64,000 bases of DNA from Mesorhizobium sp. (lineage in GTDB: Bacteria > Pseudomonadota > Alphaproteobacteria > Rhizobiales > Rhizobiaceae). The stretch spans positions 310,001 through 374,000 of the forward strand of contig SAJS01000003.1 of NCBI GenBank assembly GCA_004017535.1, written 5' to 3'. The notes under the pieces are model-generated. The model searched no databases. It saw nothing but the letters and a program-made list of their open reading frames with translations, and had not been told where the DNA came from. The position numbers and the translations under genes were made by a program. Below, piece by piece: positions 7,624 to 14,977 of the stretch; the stretch's first letter is position 1, and each line of letters starts with the position of its first letter.

Positions 7624-7923
7624 TCATTGCCCAGTCTGCGGCGGCACCTCGCCCGGTTTGATCACCGGCATCTCGCTGCCGGTCGGCGGCGGGGTCGTCG
7701 CGTTCTTGTCGCCGGTCGGCGGCGGCTTCAGCACGCCGCCGCAATTGCCGAGCTGTTTCGACAGCTCATCCGTATCGGCTTCCTGCTTCTGTTTCTGCTG
7801 CTGGTCGTTGGCGTCCGGCTTGGCCTGACAGTTCTGCGTCTGCTGATCCGGCTTGGCCGTCTGCGCCGCCGCCGGCAGCGCCGGCATCAGCGCGAAGGCT
7901 GCGATGAGAAGCGCTTTCTTCAT
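7624..7923 (-). CDS. Secreted Pro/Gln-rich small protein (99 aa)
   Basis: Start ATG 7923 with a perfect AGGAGG ribosome-binding site. Signal peptide MKKALLIAAFALMPALPAAAQ, cleaved after AAA. The mature part is low-complexity: Gln/Lys/Asp-rich, two cysteines (NCQAK, NCGGV), then proline-rich PPPTGDKNATTPPPTG ending in PPQTGQ. Probably a disordered periplasmic protein. It lies 16 bases past the stop of the SDR gene on the same strand, so they may be one transcript. Unknown function. Confidence 0.8.
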   Translation of the reverse strand: MKKALLIAAFALMPALPAAAQTAKPDQQTQNCQAKPDANDQQQKQKQEADTDELSKQLGNCGGVLKPPPTGDKNATTPPPTGSEMPVIKPGEVPPQTGQ

Positions 7924-7939
7924 GGGATCCTCCTGATGG

Positions 7940-8995
7940 TCAGTAGCCCCCGATGATCGGCAGGATCTCGCCGGTGATGTAGCTGGAGCATTGCGGCGAG
8001 GCCAGGAACACATAGGCGGGCGCGATCTCCTCCGGCTGAGCGGGCCGCTTCATCGGCGTCTTGGCGCCGAACTGCGAAACGTCCTCAGCCTGCTTTTCCG
8101 ACGGATTGAGCGGCGTCCAGACCGGACCGGGCGCCACCGCGTTGACGCGTATGCCCTTGGCGATCAGGTTGCCGGAGAGCGCGCGCGTGAAGGCGTGGAT
8201 GCCGCCCTTGGTCATCGAGTAATCGACCAATTCCTTCGAGCCTTCGATACCCGTGACCGAACCGGTGTTGATGATCGCCGAGCCCGGTTTCATGTGCGGC
8301 ACGGCTTCCTGCGCCATGTGGAAATAGCCGTAGAGATTGGTCTTCAGCGTGGTGTCGAAATGCTTTTCGGTGAGATCGGCGAAATCGGCCGAGTGAACCT
8401 GGAAGGCCGCGTTGTTGACGAGCACGTCGAGCCTGCCGAAGGCCTTGACCGTCTCGGCCACCGCCTTGCGGCAGAAGGCGCGTTTTGCGACGTCGCCGCG
8501 CAGGGTGATGCAGCGCCTGCCTTCGGCCTCGACCGCCTGCTTCGTCGCCTTGGCGTCGCGGTCCTCACTGAGATAGACGATGGCGACATCGGCGCCTTCA
8601 CGCGCGAACAGCACGGCCACCGCGCGGCCGATGCCGGAGTCGCCGCCGGTGATGAGCGCGACCTTGTCCTTGAGCTTGCCAGACCCCTGCCAGAACGGCG
8701 CGTCATAAAGTGGTGCCGGCTCGATCGCCCATTCCTCGCCGGGCTTGGGATGATGCTGCTTCGGGAAAGGCGGCACGGGGTAGCGGCGCGCGCCGGCCTG
8801 CATGGCGCCCGAGGCTTTCGGCTTCGGCTTGCTGCGATCGGTGGCATCGACCTGGCGCTGGACGCTGCGCTGCCTGCGCGCGGCCTTTGCGGTGTCTGGT
8901 TTCTGCCCGGTGACTGATTTCTCCCTGGCGACTGATGTCTCCCTGGCACCTGATCTCTGGGCTGCGTCTGATTTCGTTCGGCTGCTGGTCGGCAT
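7940..8995 (-). CDS. Short-chain dehydrogenase/reductase, YghA-like
   Basis: 351 residues from ATG 8995 (AGGAGA upstream). It is a classical NAD(P)-dependent SDR. A disordered basic N-terminal tail of about 70 residues is followed by the family-specific PPFPKQHHPKPGEEWAIEPAP, the dinucleotide site TGGDSGIGRAVAVLF, NNAAFQ, and a catalytic Ser plus YSMTK (Tyr-x-x-x-Lys). The C-terminus GEILPIIGGY is typical. It resembles E. coli YghA and the stress-induced general stress protein 39 type, which reduce aldehydes. The tail is longer than usual. The last gene of the likely transcript is the secreted protein at 7624. Confidence 0.92.
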   Translation of the reverse strand: MPTSSRTKSDAAQRSGARETSVAREKSVTGQKPDTAKAARRQRSVQRQVDATDRSKPKPKASGAMQAGARRYPVPPFPKQHHPKPGEEWAIEPAPLYDAPFWQGSGKLKDKVALITGGDSGIGRAVAVLFAREGADVAIVYLSEDRDAKATKQAVEAEGRRCITLRGDVAKRAFCRKAVAETVKAFGRLDVLVNNAAFQVHSADFADLTEKHFDTTLKTNLYGYFHMAQEAVPHMKPGSAIINTGSVTGIEGSKELVDYSMTKGGIHAFTRALSGNLIAKGIRVNAVAPGPVWTPLNPSEKQAEDVSQFGAKTPMKRPAQPEEIAPAYVFLASPQCSSYITGEILPIIGGY

Positions 8996-9152
8996 GATGG
9001 TCTCCTTTCGGGAGACAACGCATGTCGGCGCAAAAGGTTGGCCCGGTTCGTCGCCCCGTCGAGAAGCCCGCGGATACATCAAAGTTAAATGCGGCTGGCC
9101 GGTCGGGGGTGCTAACCCTTGGTCATTGGGGGGACTCTCGAGGAGGAGTCCC

Positions 9153-9329
9153 ATGGACGTTCGAACTTTCATCGGCAGCCTGTCGGCCGCTCTGCGGCGC
9201 CGGCGCGACGCCACGCCGCCACCCCCCGTGAGGGTGATCCGCGCTTCGCTCACCGATGTGCCGCTGAGGCCGCGCCCGCGGCCGCCGCACCGGCCGGCGC
9301 CGCCCATCCGGCCCGCGAGCAACATGTAA
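9153..9329 (+). CDS. Small Pro/Arg-rich protein (58 aa)
   Basis: Start ATG 9153 behind a perfect AGGAGG. It starts MDVRTFIGSLSAALRRRRD and the rest is Pro/Arg rich (RPRPRPPHRPAPP). No homologue recognised. The strong ribosome-binding site and the intact frame favour a real gene; the low-complexity composition in GC-rich DNA is a reason for doubt. Confidence 0.5.
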   Translation: MDVRTFIGSLSAALRRRRDATPPPPVRVIRASLTDVPLRPRPRPPHRPAPPIRPASNM

Positions 9330-9417
9330 CCTCGCGCTTGTCGCGCCGACGGGCCGGCCGGATGCAACCGACCGGCGACGTCATCGTTTAAGCCCATCCT
9401 CAATCTTGTGGTGCATC

Positions 9418-9528
9418 ATGAAATCCTTGCCTATCAACAGCCCTCTTCTCATCCTCGCCGCCGCCATGATCACCGTGGCGCCCTTCGTCGGCCTTGCCTG
9501 GCGCACGCGCGAATGGCTCGGATGGTGA
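9418..9528 (+). CDS. 36-residue membrane peptide
   Basis: ATG 9418 to TGA 9526-9528. A single hydrophobic helix LLILAAAMITVAPFVGLAW is flanked by MKSLPINSP and RTREWLGW: a single-pass membrane micropeptide. It ends 7 bases before the DUF982 gene start, so the two are probably co-transcribed and translationally coupled. Function unknown. Confidence 0.55.
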   Translation: MKSLPINSPLLILAAAMITVAPFVGLAWRTREWLGW

Positions 9529-9535
9529 GGACCCG

Positions 9536-9835
9536 ATGAGCCGTTTCCTCCCCCTCACCATCCGCTTCGTCAGCGGCGGCACGATGGTGGTCACCACGGT
9601 GGCCGAGGCCAAGAAGGCGCTCGCCGGGACATGGAAGAACAAGGAAGCGCCGGACTATCTCAAGGCGGCGCGGCTGGTGAACGATGCGATCGCCGGCACC
9701 TGCCGGCCGGCCGTCGCCTTTGCCGCCTTCAAGAAGGCCGCCGCGCAGCAGGGGCTGCTGAAGGAGGCCGCGCCGAGCGCCGCGCTCACCATGCTGGACG
9801 AGCTGTGGTCTCGCTCGAAGGTTCCGCCAAGCTAG
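9536..9835 (+). CDS. DUF982 domain protein (99 aa)
   Basis: 99 residues, ATG 9536 with GAGG upstream. It matches DUF982, a small domain of unknown function greatly expanded in rhizobia: LTIRFVSGGTMVVTTVAEAKKAL, then YLKAARLVNDAIAG and the C-terminal AFKKAAAQQGLL. Cytosolic. Paired with the membrane micropeptide just upstream. Confidence 0.85.
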   Translation: MSRFLPLTIRFVSGGTMVVTTVAEAKKALAGTWKNKEAPDYLKAARLVNDAIAGTCRPAVAFAAFKKAAAQQGLLKEAAPSAALTMLDELWSRSKVPPS

Positions 9836-9858
9836 AAGGCCGCTCCATCCTGGCTGGT

Positions 9859-10578
9859 CTATCTCGGCTCGCGCGACATGCTGAGATAGGTCGGATCGAA
9901 TTCGGCGATCGTGACCAGCCGCTCCCAGTCGAGGATCGTGATCATATGGTTGGTCCAGCTGATGACGTTCATGCGTCGCAGCGTGCCGATCACCCTGTTC
10001 ATATGGACGACGGACAAGCCCAGCACGTCGGCGAGCTGGGCCTGCGACAGCGGCAGGTGAAAGCTCATGTCACGCGTCTTCTTCACCACCTGAAGCCTGA
10101 CGAACAGCTCGCATATGAGATGCGCGAGATGCGACAGCTTGGAGCGGCGCCCCATGGCCACGATCCATTCGCGATGGATGGCGCCGTCGACCAGCGTGTC
10201 CAGCCAGAGCAATCGGGTGAGATGCGGCGCCTGCTCGGTGATCGTCTTGAGCTTGCTGTGCTCGGCCGCTGCCACATGACAGGGCGACAGCGCGACGATG
10301 CCGTGATCCATCGTCTTCAGCAGGAACGCATGCAGGTCAACGAAATCGCCCGCGACCTGCAGCGAGGTGAACTGGCGGCCGCCGTCCTCCAGAACCTTGT
10401 AGCGGGCGGCGAGCCCGTCGATGATCAGGGTGCTGTAGGTCGGCCTGCTTCCTTCGACAACGATATCCTCTCCCACGCCGAAATATTTCTCGATCGACAA
10501 GGTCGATGTGAGCAACGCTTTCTCTTCGTCCGAGAGGGCGTCATGCTGGCCCAGATTGAGATAGAGTGATTCCAGCAT
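9859..10578 (-). CDS. Crp/Fnr-family transcriptional regulator
   Basis: 239 residues from ATG 10578 (GGAGG upstream). An N-terminal cyclic-nucleotide-binding-like beta-barrel (FGVGEDIVVEGSRPTYSTLIIDGLAARYKVLEDGGRQF, shown in part) is followed by a dimer helix and a C-terminal winged helix with SQAQLADVLGLSVVHMNRVI. The Fnr cysteine cluster is absent, so it is not an iron-sulfur oxygen sensor. Paralogue of the partial gene at 1-266. Rhizobia carry many such regulators; the target is unknown. Confidence 0.93.
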   Translation of the reverse strand: MLESLYLNLGQHDALSDEEKALLTSTLSIEKYFGVGEDIVVEGSRPTYSTLIIDGLAARYKVLEDGGRQFTSLQVAGDFVDLHAFLLKTMDHGIVALSPCHVAAAEHSKLKTITEQAPHLTRLLWLDTLVDGAIHREWIVAMGRRSKLSHLAHLICELFVRLQVVKKTRDMSFHLPLSQAQLADVLGLSVVHMNRVIGTLRRMNVISWTNHMITILDWERLVTIAEFDPTYLSMSREPR

Positions 10579-10687
10579 CCGGCTGCCTCCATTCGCCACT
10601 CCTAACGCCGCAGGCCGATGCTGGTTGCGAGCGATGCCGCGCCGCAAGGCGGGGGCATGGCGGATTCTCCCTCTGGATCAGATGTCT

Positions 10688-10712
10688 GGAACCATGATCG
10701 CGTCCGCGAATT
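10688..10712 (+). promoter_or_regulatory. Candidate RpoE2/EcfG-type promoter
   Basis: GGAAC (10688-10692), 18 bases, TT, 28 bases before the DUF6894 gene. Weaker -10 (AATT) than the site at 1226. Confidence 0.35.
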
Positions 10713-10739
10713 GACCGTCGGATTGGGACCGACGTGCCG

Positions 10740-10973
10740 ATGCAACGCTTCTATTTCGACCTTTACAACACCGAGCACAGCCAGGAAGATACCGAGGGAC
10801 AGCTCTTCGCCAGCCGCGAGCGCGCCGGCATGGAGGCGCTGCGCATCCTGCATGACGTCGCCCGCGACGAGATGCCGGGCGGTAGCCATTTGACCATCAC
10901 GGTCAAGGTGCTCGACGAAAAGCGTGAACAGATCTTCGAAGCGTCGCTGACGCTGGATTCGGCCTGGACGTGA
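10740..10973 (+). CDS. DUF6894-type small protein (77 aa)
   Basis: 77 residues from ATG 10740 (a GTG two codons earlier is also possible). MQRFYFDLYNTEH at the start, then D-T-E-G-Q-L-F and EALRILHDVARDEMPGG, with the ending ITVKVLDEKREQIFEASLTL. This is the pattern of the abundant rhizobial DUF6894 proteins (R/YYFDL...D..G). Function unknown. It ends 36 bases before the hydrolase gene, possibly the same transcript. Confidence 0.8.
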   Translation: MQRFYFDLYNTEHSQEDTEGQLFASRERAGMEALRILHDVARDEMPGGSHLTITVKVLDEKREQIFEASLTLDSAWT

Positions 10974-11009
10974 GATCGGCCGGCGCCGGTCCAGATACCG
11001 GAGGCAAGC

Positions 11010-11903
11010 ATGTTCGACGATTTCGACAGCCGTGAGATCGACACGGGTGAAGCCAGGATCTTCGCTCGCCGCGCCGGCACCGGCCCCGGCCTGCTTCTGC
11101 TGCACGGCTTTCCGCAGACGCATGCGATGTGGCGCGAGGTCGCGCCGATCCTGGCGCGGGATTTCACGGTCGTCTGCGCCGATTTGCGCGGCTATGGGCA
11201 AAGCTCCTGCCCGCCATCGGCCGCCGATCACGCGCCCTATGCCAAGCGCGCCATGGCCGCCGACATGGTGGCGCTGATGGAGACGTTGGGTTTCAGACGC
11301 TTCATGGTCGCCGGTCACGATCGCGGCGCGCGTGTCGCCTACCGTCTGGCGCTCGATCATCCGGATCGCGTCGAGAAGCTCGCTGTGCTCGACATCATTC
11401 CCACCGCCGATGCCTGGGACCGCGCCGACGCAAGACTGGCCCTCGGCTATTGGCCGTGGTCGTTGCTGGCGCAACCCGAGCCGCTGCCGGAGACGATGCT
11501 CGCGGTCGCCGCCGATGCCATCGTCGACAATGCGCTTTCCGGCTGGGGATCGTCGTCCGACGCGTTCCCGCCCGGGGTGCGGCAACTCTATGTCGACGCG
11601 CTGCGCGACCCGGCTCACATCCATGCCATTTGCGAAGAATATCGCGCGGCGGCGTCCCTCGACCGCGAGCATGACCATGCCGACCGGAAGACCGGCCGGC
11701 ACATCGCCTGCCCGCTGCTGGCGCTATGGAGCGAGCATGGGGCGCTGGCAGAGTGGTACATTCAGGAAGGCGGCCCGGAGGCGCTGTGGAGGAACTGGGC
11801 GGACGACGTCAGCGGCGGCGCCTTGCCCGGCGGTCATTTCTTTCCGGAGGAGTCGCCGATCGAAACGGCAGCCACGCTCGACGCATTCTTCTCCGGAAGA
11901 TAG
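11010..11903 (+). CDS. Alpha/beta hydrolase, haloacetate-dehalogenase-like but lacking the halide-pocket His
   Basis: 297 residues. The sequence aligns with fluoroacetate dehalogenases: HGFPQTHAMW oxyanion loop, nucleophile Asp104 in GHDRGARVAYRLALDHPDR with Arg105 and Arg108, second acid Asp128, and catalytic His276 in PGGHFFPEE. In true dehalogenases residue 149 is the His of a W-H-W triplet that binds halide; here the triplet is WPW, so His149 is Pro. Defluorination is therefore doubtful, though an ester or epoxide hydrolase role with an Asp nucleophile remains possible. Cytosolic. Ribosome-binding site GGAGG-like (ACCGGAGGCAAGC). Confidence 0.9.
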   Translation: MFDDFDSREIDTGEARIFARRAGTGPGLLLLHGFPQTHAMWREVAPILARDFTVVCADLRGYGQSSCPPSAADHAPYAKRAMAADMVALMETLGFRRFMVAGHDRGARVAYRLALDHPDRVEKLAVLDIIPTADAWDRADARLALGYWPWSLLAQPEPLPETMLAVAADAIVDNALSGWGSSSDAFPPGVRQLYVDALRDPAHIHAICEEYRAAASLDREHDHADRKTGRHIACPLLALWSEHGALAEWYIQEGGPEALWRNWADDVSGGALPGGHFFPEESPIETAATLDAFFSGR

Positions 11904-11954
11904 CACCGCGCCCTGCGGTCGCAGGGCGCGCCGGCAGGCGCCTGACGCGACGGC

Positions 11955-12269
11955 TCACGCAAGCATCAGGTAAAGCAACGGGACTGCAGCAAGGCCGATC
12001 GCCATTGCGACGAGCGCGGCATGGCCCAGACGCTCCGCGCGCCTGGCGAGGTCGGCTATCTCAGCCTCATCATTGATGACGTCAAGGAATGAAAGATCGA
12101 AAGGCGCGGCAGGTTGGTTGTCGTTGGCAGGCAGGGTTTCGACAGTCTGCCGGCTGGGCTTTGCAGAGATGTAGGTCAAAACGTCGTCTCGCTCCGGGGC
12201 CGGCTTCGCGGCCTTCTTGTTCGTGGATATTGGTGCCCGCCGACTTGCGCGGGGGCGATCGACGGGCAC
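11955..12269 (-). CDS. Small protein with C-terminal membrane anchor (104 aa, start uncertain)
   Basis: Charged and polar N-terminal 60 residues, then a helix FLDVINDEAEIADLARRAERL and a C-terminal hydrophobic anchor HAALVAMAIGLAAVPLLYLMLA: a tail-anchored topology. The GTG at 12269 has no good ribosome-binding site, so the true start may be internal. Family not recognised; some doubt that it is a gene. Confidence 0.45.
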   Translation of the reverse strand: MPVDRPRASRRAPISTNKKAAKPAPERDDVLTYISAKPSRQTVETLPANDNQPAAPFDLSFLDVINDEAEIADLARRAERLGHAALVAMAIGLAAVPLLYLMLA

Positions 12270-12404
12270 CAGTACGGCCGGCGACGAAGGGGTTTTCTCG
12301 TCGGCCGCTCACCAATTCGCAGAAAGCCCATTGGTTGCACGAGCCAGCCCAATGCGCTTGCCGGGTCGGACTTCAGTCGGGCGGAGTCACGAAATATTTC
12401 GGGC

Positions 12405-12429
12405 GGAACATCGGTTGCCGGCACTTGTT
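12405..12429 (+). promoter_or_regulatory. Candidate RpoE2/EcfG-type promoter
   Basis: GGAAC, 16 bases, TGTT, 75 bases before the KGG-motif gene at 12504. Confidence 0.45.
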
Positions 12430-12503
12430 CCCCATACTCAAGGATGCCGAACGCGTCCTTGATTTCACCCCTGAAGAAAATCCGAACCAACGGAGAATTG
12501 GAT

Positions 12504-12719
12504 ATGCCCAATCAAGGCGGAACCCACGAACAGCACGTCAAGGCCGGCCAGCAGAGCCACAAGAACCGCGACGATCAGCGCCGCGGCGGCGGACAGCAGC
12601 AGGCCGAGGACCGCAATATGGGTCAGCGGAGCGCGGGCCAGCACAGGGGCGGCAGCGGCAACTTCGCCGAAGACCGCCAGCGCGCCTCGGAAGCAGGCCG
12701 CAAGGGCGGCCAGCGCTGA
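12504..12719 (+). CDS. KGG-motif stress-induced hydrophilic protein (71 aa)
   Basis: 71 very hydrophilic residues with Gly, Gln, Arg and Asn dominating: MPNQGGTHEQHVKAGQQSHK, a middle GQHRGGSGNFAEDRQRASEA and the end AGRKGGQR. The R-A-S-E-A-G-R-K-G-G-Q motif is the hallmark of the KGG (con-10/GsiB-like) repeat family induced by desiccation and stress. Ribosome-binding site GGAG 8 bases before ATG. It ends in a strong hairpin at 12731. Expected to be disordered and cytosolic. Confidence 0.88.
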   Translation: MPNQGGTHEQHVKAGQQSHKNRDDQRRGGGQQQAEDRNMGQRSAGQHRGGSGNFAEDRQRASEAGRKGGQR

Positions 12720-12730
12720 GTTCAGAACAA

Positions 12731-12760
12731 AAATGGCGCCCGCGTTCGCGGGCGCCATTT
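12731..12760. terminator. Perfect palindromic terminator
   Basis: 14-bp arms AAATGGCGCCCGCG and CGCGGGCGCCATTT with a TT loop, T-rich on both outer flanks. It ends the KGG gene and insulates it from the next promoter at 12785. Confidence 0.85.
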
Positions 12761-12784
12761 GCCGGGCGCGATCGATCCCGGGAT

Positions 12785-12809
12785 GGAACATCTTCCCCGT
12801 CCTCCAGTT
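12785..12809 (+). promoter_or_regulatory. Candidate RpoE2/EcfG-type promoter
   Basis: GGAAC, 16 bases, AGTT, placed just after the terminator at 12731-12760 and 62 bases before the gene at 12872. It would serve the run of small genes 12872-14182. Confidence 0.5.
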
Positions 12810-12871
12810 GACCTTAGGAGCGGCCGCCGTAGCAGGCTGCCGTCGCCGCAGGATATTCAACGGAGGCACCA

Positions 12872-13366
12872 ATGTCCTTGCATTCCCTTCATCCCGAGCG
12901 CGTCGATGAGACCCGCATGCAGGCCTATTCGACCTTCGGTCCCCTGCTGATCCATGCCCTGGCGCAAAAACTGGCGCGCTGCCAGGGCGTGCGTGAATTG
13001 GACAAGATCGAACAGTCGCTGGTGCGCCTGGTCGAGGAGACAGACGTCGCCGCTCCGGATGCCGAGGCCATGAAGGAGTTCGCGGTCGAGTTGGTTGTGT
13101 CGACGCTGCGCAACGCGCGTGAGCATCCCGACGCCAAGCAGGACCTGGAACAGATCGAGGAGCGCCGCACGGAAGGCCGCTCGGAGGACCCTGACACGCT
13201 GGAAGAGCAGTTGCAGTCGGGTCTCGAGGACAGTTTCCCGGCCAGCGATCCGCCGGCCGTGGTTTCCACCGCGATCACCGGCGGCTCCAAGGATATCGTC
13301 GGCACCGACGAGGTGCTGCGCCGCAAGAAGGAAGCACGCCGCAAGCAGTCGGAGACGGCGGACTGA
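12872..13366 (+). CDS. Hypothetical stress-cluster protein (164 aa)
   Basis: 164 acidic residues, ATG 12872 with GGAGG 6 bases upstream. The N-terminal helical half includes TFGPLLIHALAQKLARCQGV and VELVVSTLRNAREHPDA. The second half is charged and contains LEDSFPASDPPAVVSTA, a motif I recall from several small rhizobial proteins, then a basic tail RRKKEARRKQ. No membrane segment. First gene of a run of four small genes in one direction with gaps under 40 bases, so a likely operon. Function unknown. Confidence 0.8.
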   Translation: MSLHSLHPERVDETRMQAYSTFGPLLIHALAQKLARCQGVRELDKIEQSLVRLVEETDVAAPDAEAMKEFAVELVVSTLRNAREHPDAKQDLEQIEERRTEGRSEDPDTLEEQLQSGLEDSFPASDPPAVVSTAITGGSKDIVGTDEVLRRKKEARRKQSETAD

Positions 13367-13383
13367 CACGAAGGAGACGCGCA

Positions 13384-13602
13384 ATGACGCAGGCAAACGA
13401 CAACATACCGCACCGGCCGGGCGCCGCGAACGCGCCACACGGCGGCACGCTGCCGGTCAAGGGCGGCGACGATCCCGACGTGCGGTTCCTGGCCGAGAAC
13501 ACCGACCTTTCGCCTAAGCAGGCGCGCGAGCTGATCCGCGAGCACGGACACGATCGCGATAAGCTGCTGGAGATCGCACGAACCATGAAGGCGGAAGGCT
13601 GA
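13384..13602 (+). CDS. Small protein with DUF3606-like C-terminal helices (72 aa)
   Basis: 72 residues, 17 bases after the previous stop, with GGAG upstream. Polar N-terminus (TQANDNIPHRPGAAN), then VRFLAENTDLSPKQARELI and REHGHDRDKLLEIARTMK, a compact helical motif similar to DUF3606 and to the protein at 7414. Cytosolic. Second gene of the small-protein run. Domain assignment is tentative. Confidence 0.75.
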   Translation: MTQANDNIPHRPGAANAPHGGTLPVKGGDDPDVRFLAENTDLSPKQARELIREHGHDRDKLLEIARTMKAEG

Positions 13603-13627
13603 ACGCCCTCCGGAAAGCGAGGCAAGG

Positions 13628-13825
13628 ATGAGCAATTCACCGAAGAAGGCACCAGCTGGAACGTCCGATCAATGGCCGCGCTGGGAAGGTCCGAAGGCCA
13701 ACAAGCCGCGCGGCTACCTGCCGCCGGAGGACGACCCCGACGAGAACCGCGATGCCGCCGGCGAGAACAACAAGGACCCGGAGCGGTCCGACCTTGGCGA
13801 CGTCGCCAAGAAGAAGGGCGATTGA
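13628..13825 (+). CDS. Disordered hydrophilic protein (65 aa)
   Basis: 65 residues, very polar: DQWPRWEGPKANKPRGYLPP, then PEDDPDENRDAAGENNKDP and a basic tail VAKKKGD. No hydrophobic core, so it is expected to be disordered, as in hydrophilin-like stress proteins. Ribosome-binding site AAGGA before ATG. Third in the run of small genes. Confidence 0.7.
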   Translation: MSNSPKKAPAGTSDQWPRWEGPKANKPRGYLPPEDDPDENRDAAGENNKDPERSDLGDVAKKKGD

Positions 13826-13861
13826 GGGGCTGCTTTCACTCAGCGCAACAGGAGAAGAAAA

Positions 13862-14182
13862 ATGCCACGTGGAGACAAATCGAAATACACCGACAAGCAG
13901 GAACGCAAGGCCGACCATATCGCCGAGGGCTACGAGAAGCGCGGGGTTTCCGAAAAGGAAGCCGAGCGGCGCGCCTGGGCGACCGTCAACAAGGACGATG
14001 GCGGCGGCAAGAAGGAAGGCGGGTCGGGACGAGGCAAGCACACCGGCCATCCGGCTGCGCATAAGGGCGGCAAGATGGGCGGCAAGGCCTCGGGCGAGCG
14101 TTCCGCGGCGGACAGATCGGCTTCGGCGAAGAAGGCTGCCGCTACGCGCAAGCGCAATGCGGAGCACCACGCGCATCATTGA
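13862..14182 (+). CDS. Lys/Gly-rich protein of the 'plasmid stabilization' annotated family (106 aa)
   Basis: 106 residues. The N-terminal 45 residues carry the conserved YTDKQERKADHIAEGYEKRG and EKEAERRAWATVNK pattern of small proteins often labelled plasmid stabilization protein. The rest is Gly/Lys-rich and ends in His repeats. The label is historical; no plasmid role is shown. Strong AGGAG ribosome-binding site. Fourth and last of the run, ending just before a large palindromic repeat. Confidence 0.82.
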   Translation: MPRGDKSKYTDKQERKADHIAEGYEKRGVSEKEAERRAWATVNKDDGGGKKEGGSGRGKHTGHPAAHKGGKMGGKASGERSAADRSASAKKAAATRKRNAEHHAHH

Positions 14183-14191
14183 GCGCGGCCT

Positions 14192-14340
14192 CTTCCTTCT
14201 CCCCTTGTGGGAGAAGGTGGATCGGCGCGCAGCGCCGAGACGGATGAGGGGTGTTCCAGCGGAATGAGACGTTGGCTTTCCCTGGAGCATCCCTCATCCG
14301 GCCGCTTCGCGGCCACCTTCTCCCACAAGGGGAGAAGGAA
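14192..14340. repeat. Large palindromic intergenic repeat, copy A
   Basis: Outer arms TTCCTTCTCCCCTTGTGGGA and the matching TCCCACAAGGGGAGAAGGAA near the other end, with inner arms GGATGAGGG.../...CCCTCATCC and GGCGCGCAGCGCC. About 150 bp, able to fold into one long cruciform. A close copy lies at 44771-44932 and fragments at 44081, 48420, 50564 and 59596. It separates the stress operon from the convergent Lrp gene and can act as a two-way terminator. Confidence 0.88.
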
Positions 14341-14346
14341 AAACCG

Positions 14347-14805
14347 CTACAGCGGCATCTCCGAGGTCTGCTTGATGATCTGGCTGGGCACGTCCGTCTT
14401 GACGTTCTGGACGCCCTTGATGCGGCTCAGATGCTCCGACTGGAAGCGGCGGTAGTCGTCGATGCCGGCCGCCACGATCCGCACCAGGGCGTCGCAGTCG
14501 CCCATCATCAGATAGCACTCCATCACCTCGGGGAATTTCGCCACCTCGGCGGCGAAATGCTCGATCGTGTCCTCGTCCTGCTGCTTCAGCCAGATGCGGG
14601 TGAAGAAGGTCTGGCCGCGGCCGATCTTGGCCGGGTTGAGCACCGCGACATAGCGATCGATGACGCCCGCCTCTTCGAGTAGTTTCACGCGCCGCAGGCA
14701 GGGCGACGGCGAGAGACCGACTTGCCTGGCAAGGTCGTTGTTTGCCATGCGCCCGTCGCGCTGCAGGGCGCGCAGGATGCGCCTGTCGATCTCATCGAGT
14801 TTCAT
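14347..14805 (-). CDS. Lrp/AsnC-family transcriptional regulator
   Basis: 152 residues from ATG 14805. An N-terminal helix-turn-helix (LDEIDRRILRALQRDGRMAN, then DLARQVGLSPSPCLRRVKLL) and a C-terminal RAM ligand-binding domain (VAKFPEVMECYLMMGDCDALVR). Members sense amino acids. It is divergent from azlCD, whose products export branched-chain amino acids, so it is probably their regulator, as in the classic AzlB-AzlCD arrangement. Usual full length. Confidence 0.95.
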   Translation of the reverse strand: MKLDEIDRRILRALQRDGRMANNDLARQVGLSPSPCLRRVKLLEEAGVIDRYVAVLNPAKIGRGQTFFTRIWLKQQDEDTIEHFAAEVAKFPEVMECYLMMGDCDALVRIVAAGIDDYRRFQSEHLSRIKGVQNVKTDVPSQIIKQTSEMPL

Positions 14806-14977
14806 GGTTCCAGATTTCACTTCGTCAGGTGAACGCGCTATCCAATGCCGAATTTTGGCAGAAATGGCGCATTTTCGCAACCCAATTGCCGCACGTTTCG
14901 GCTATGGTCCGGACCGACAACAACCCTACAACCGAGCGGGAGAACGGGTCGCCGCAAGGCAAACCGAAAGCAAGGCC

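Noticed and set aside
11010-11903. Annotating the hydrolase as fluoroacetate dehalogenase
   Set aside because: The halide-binding His is Pro in the W-P-W triplet, so defluorination is not supported.
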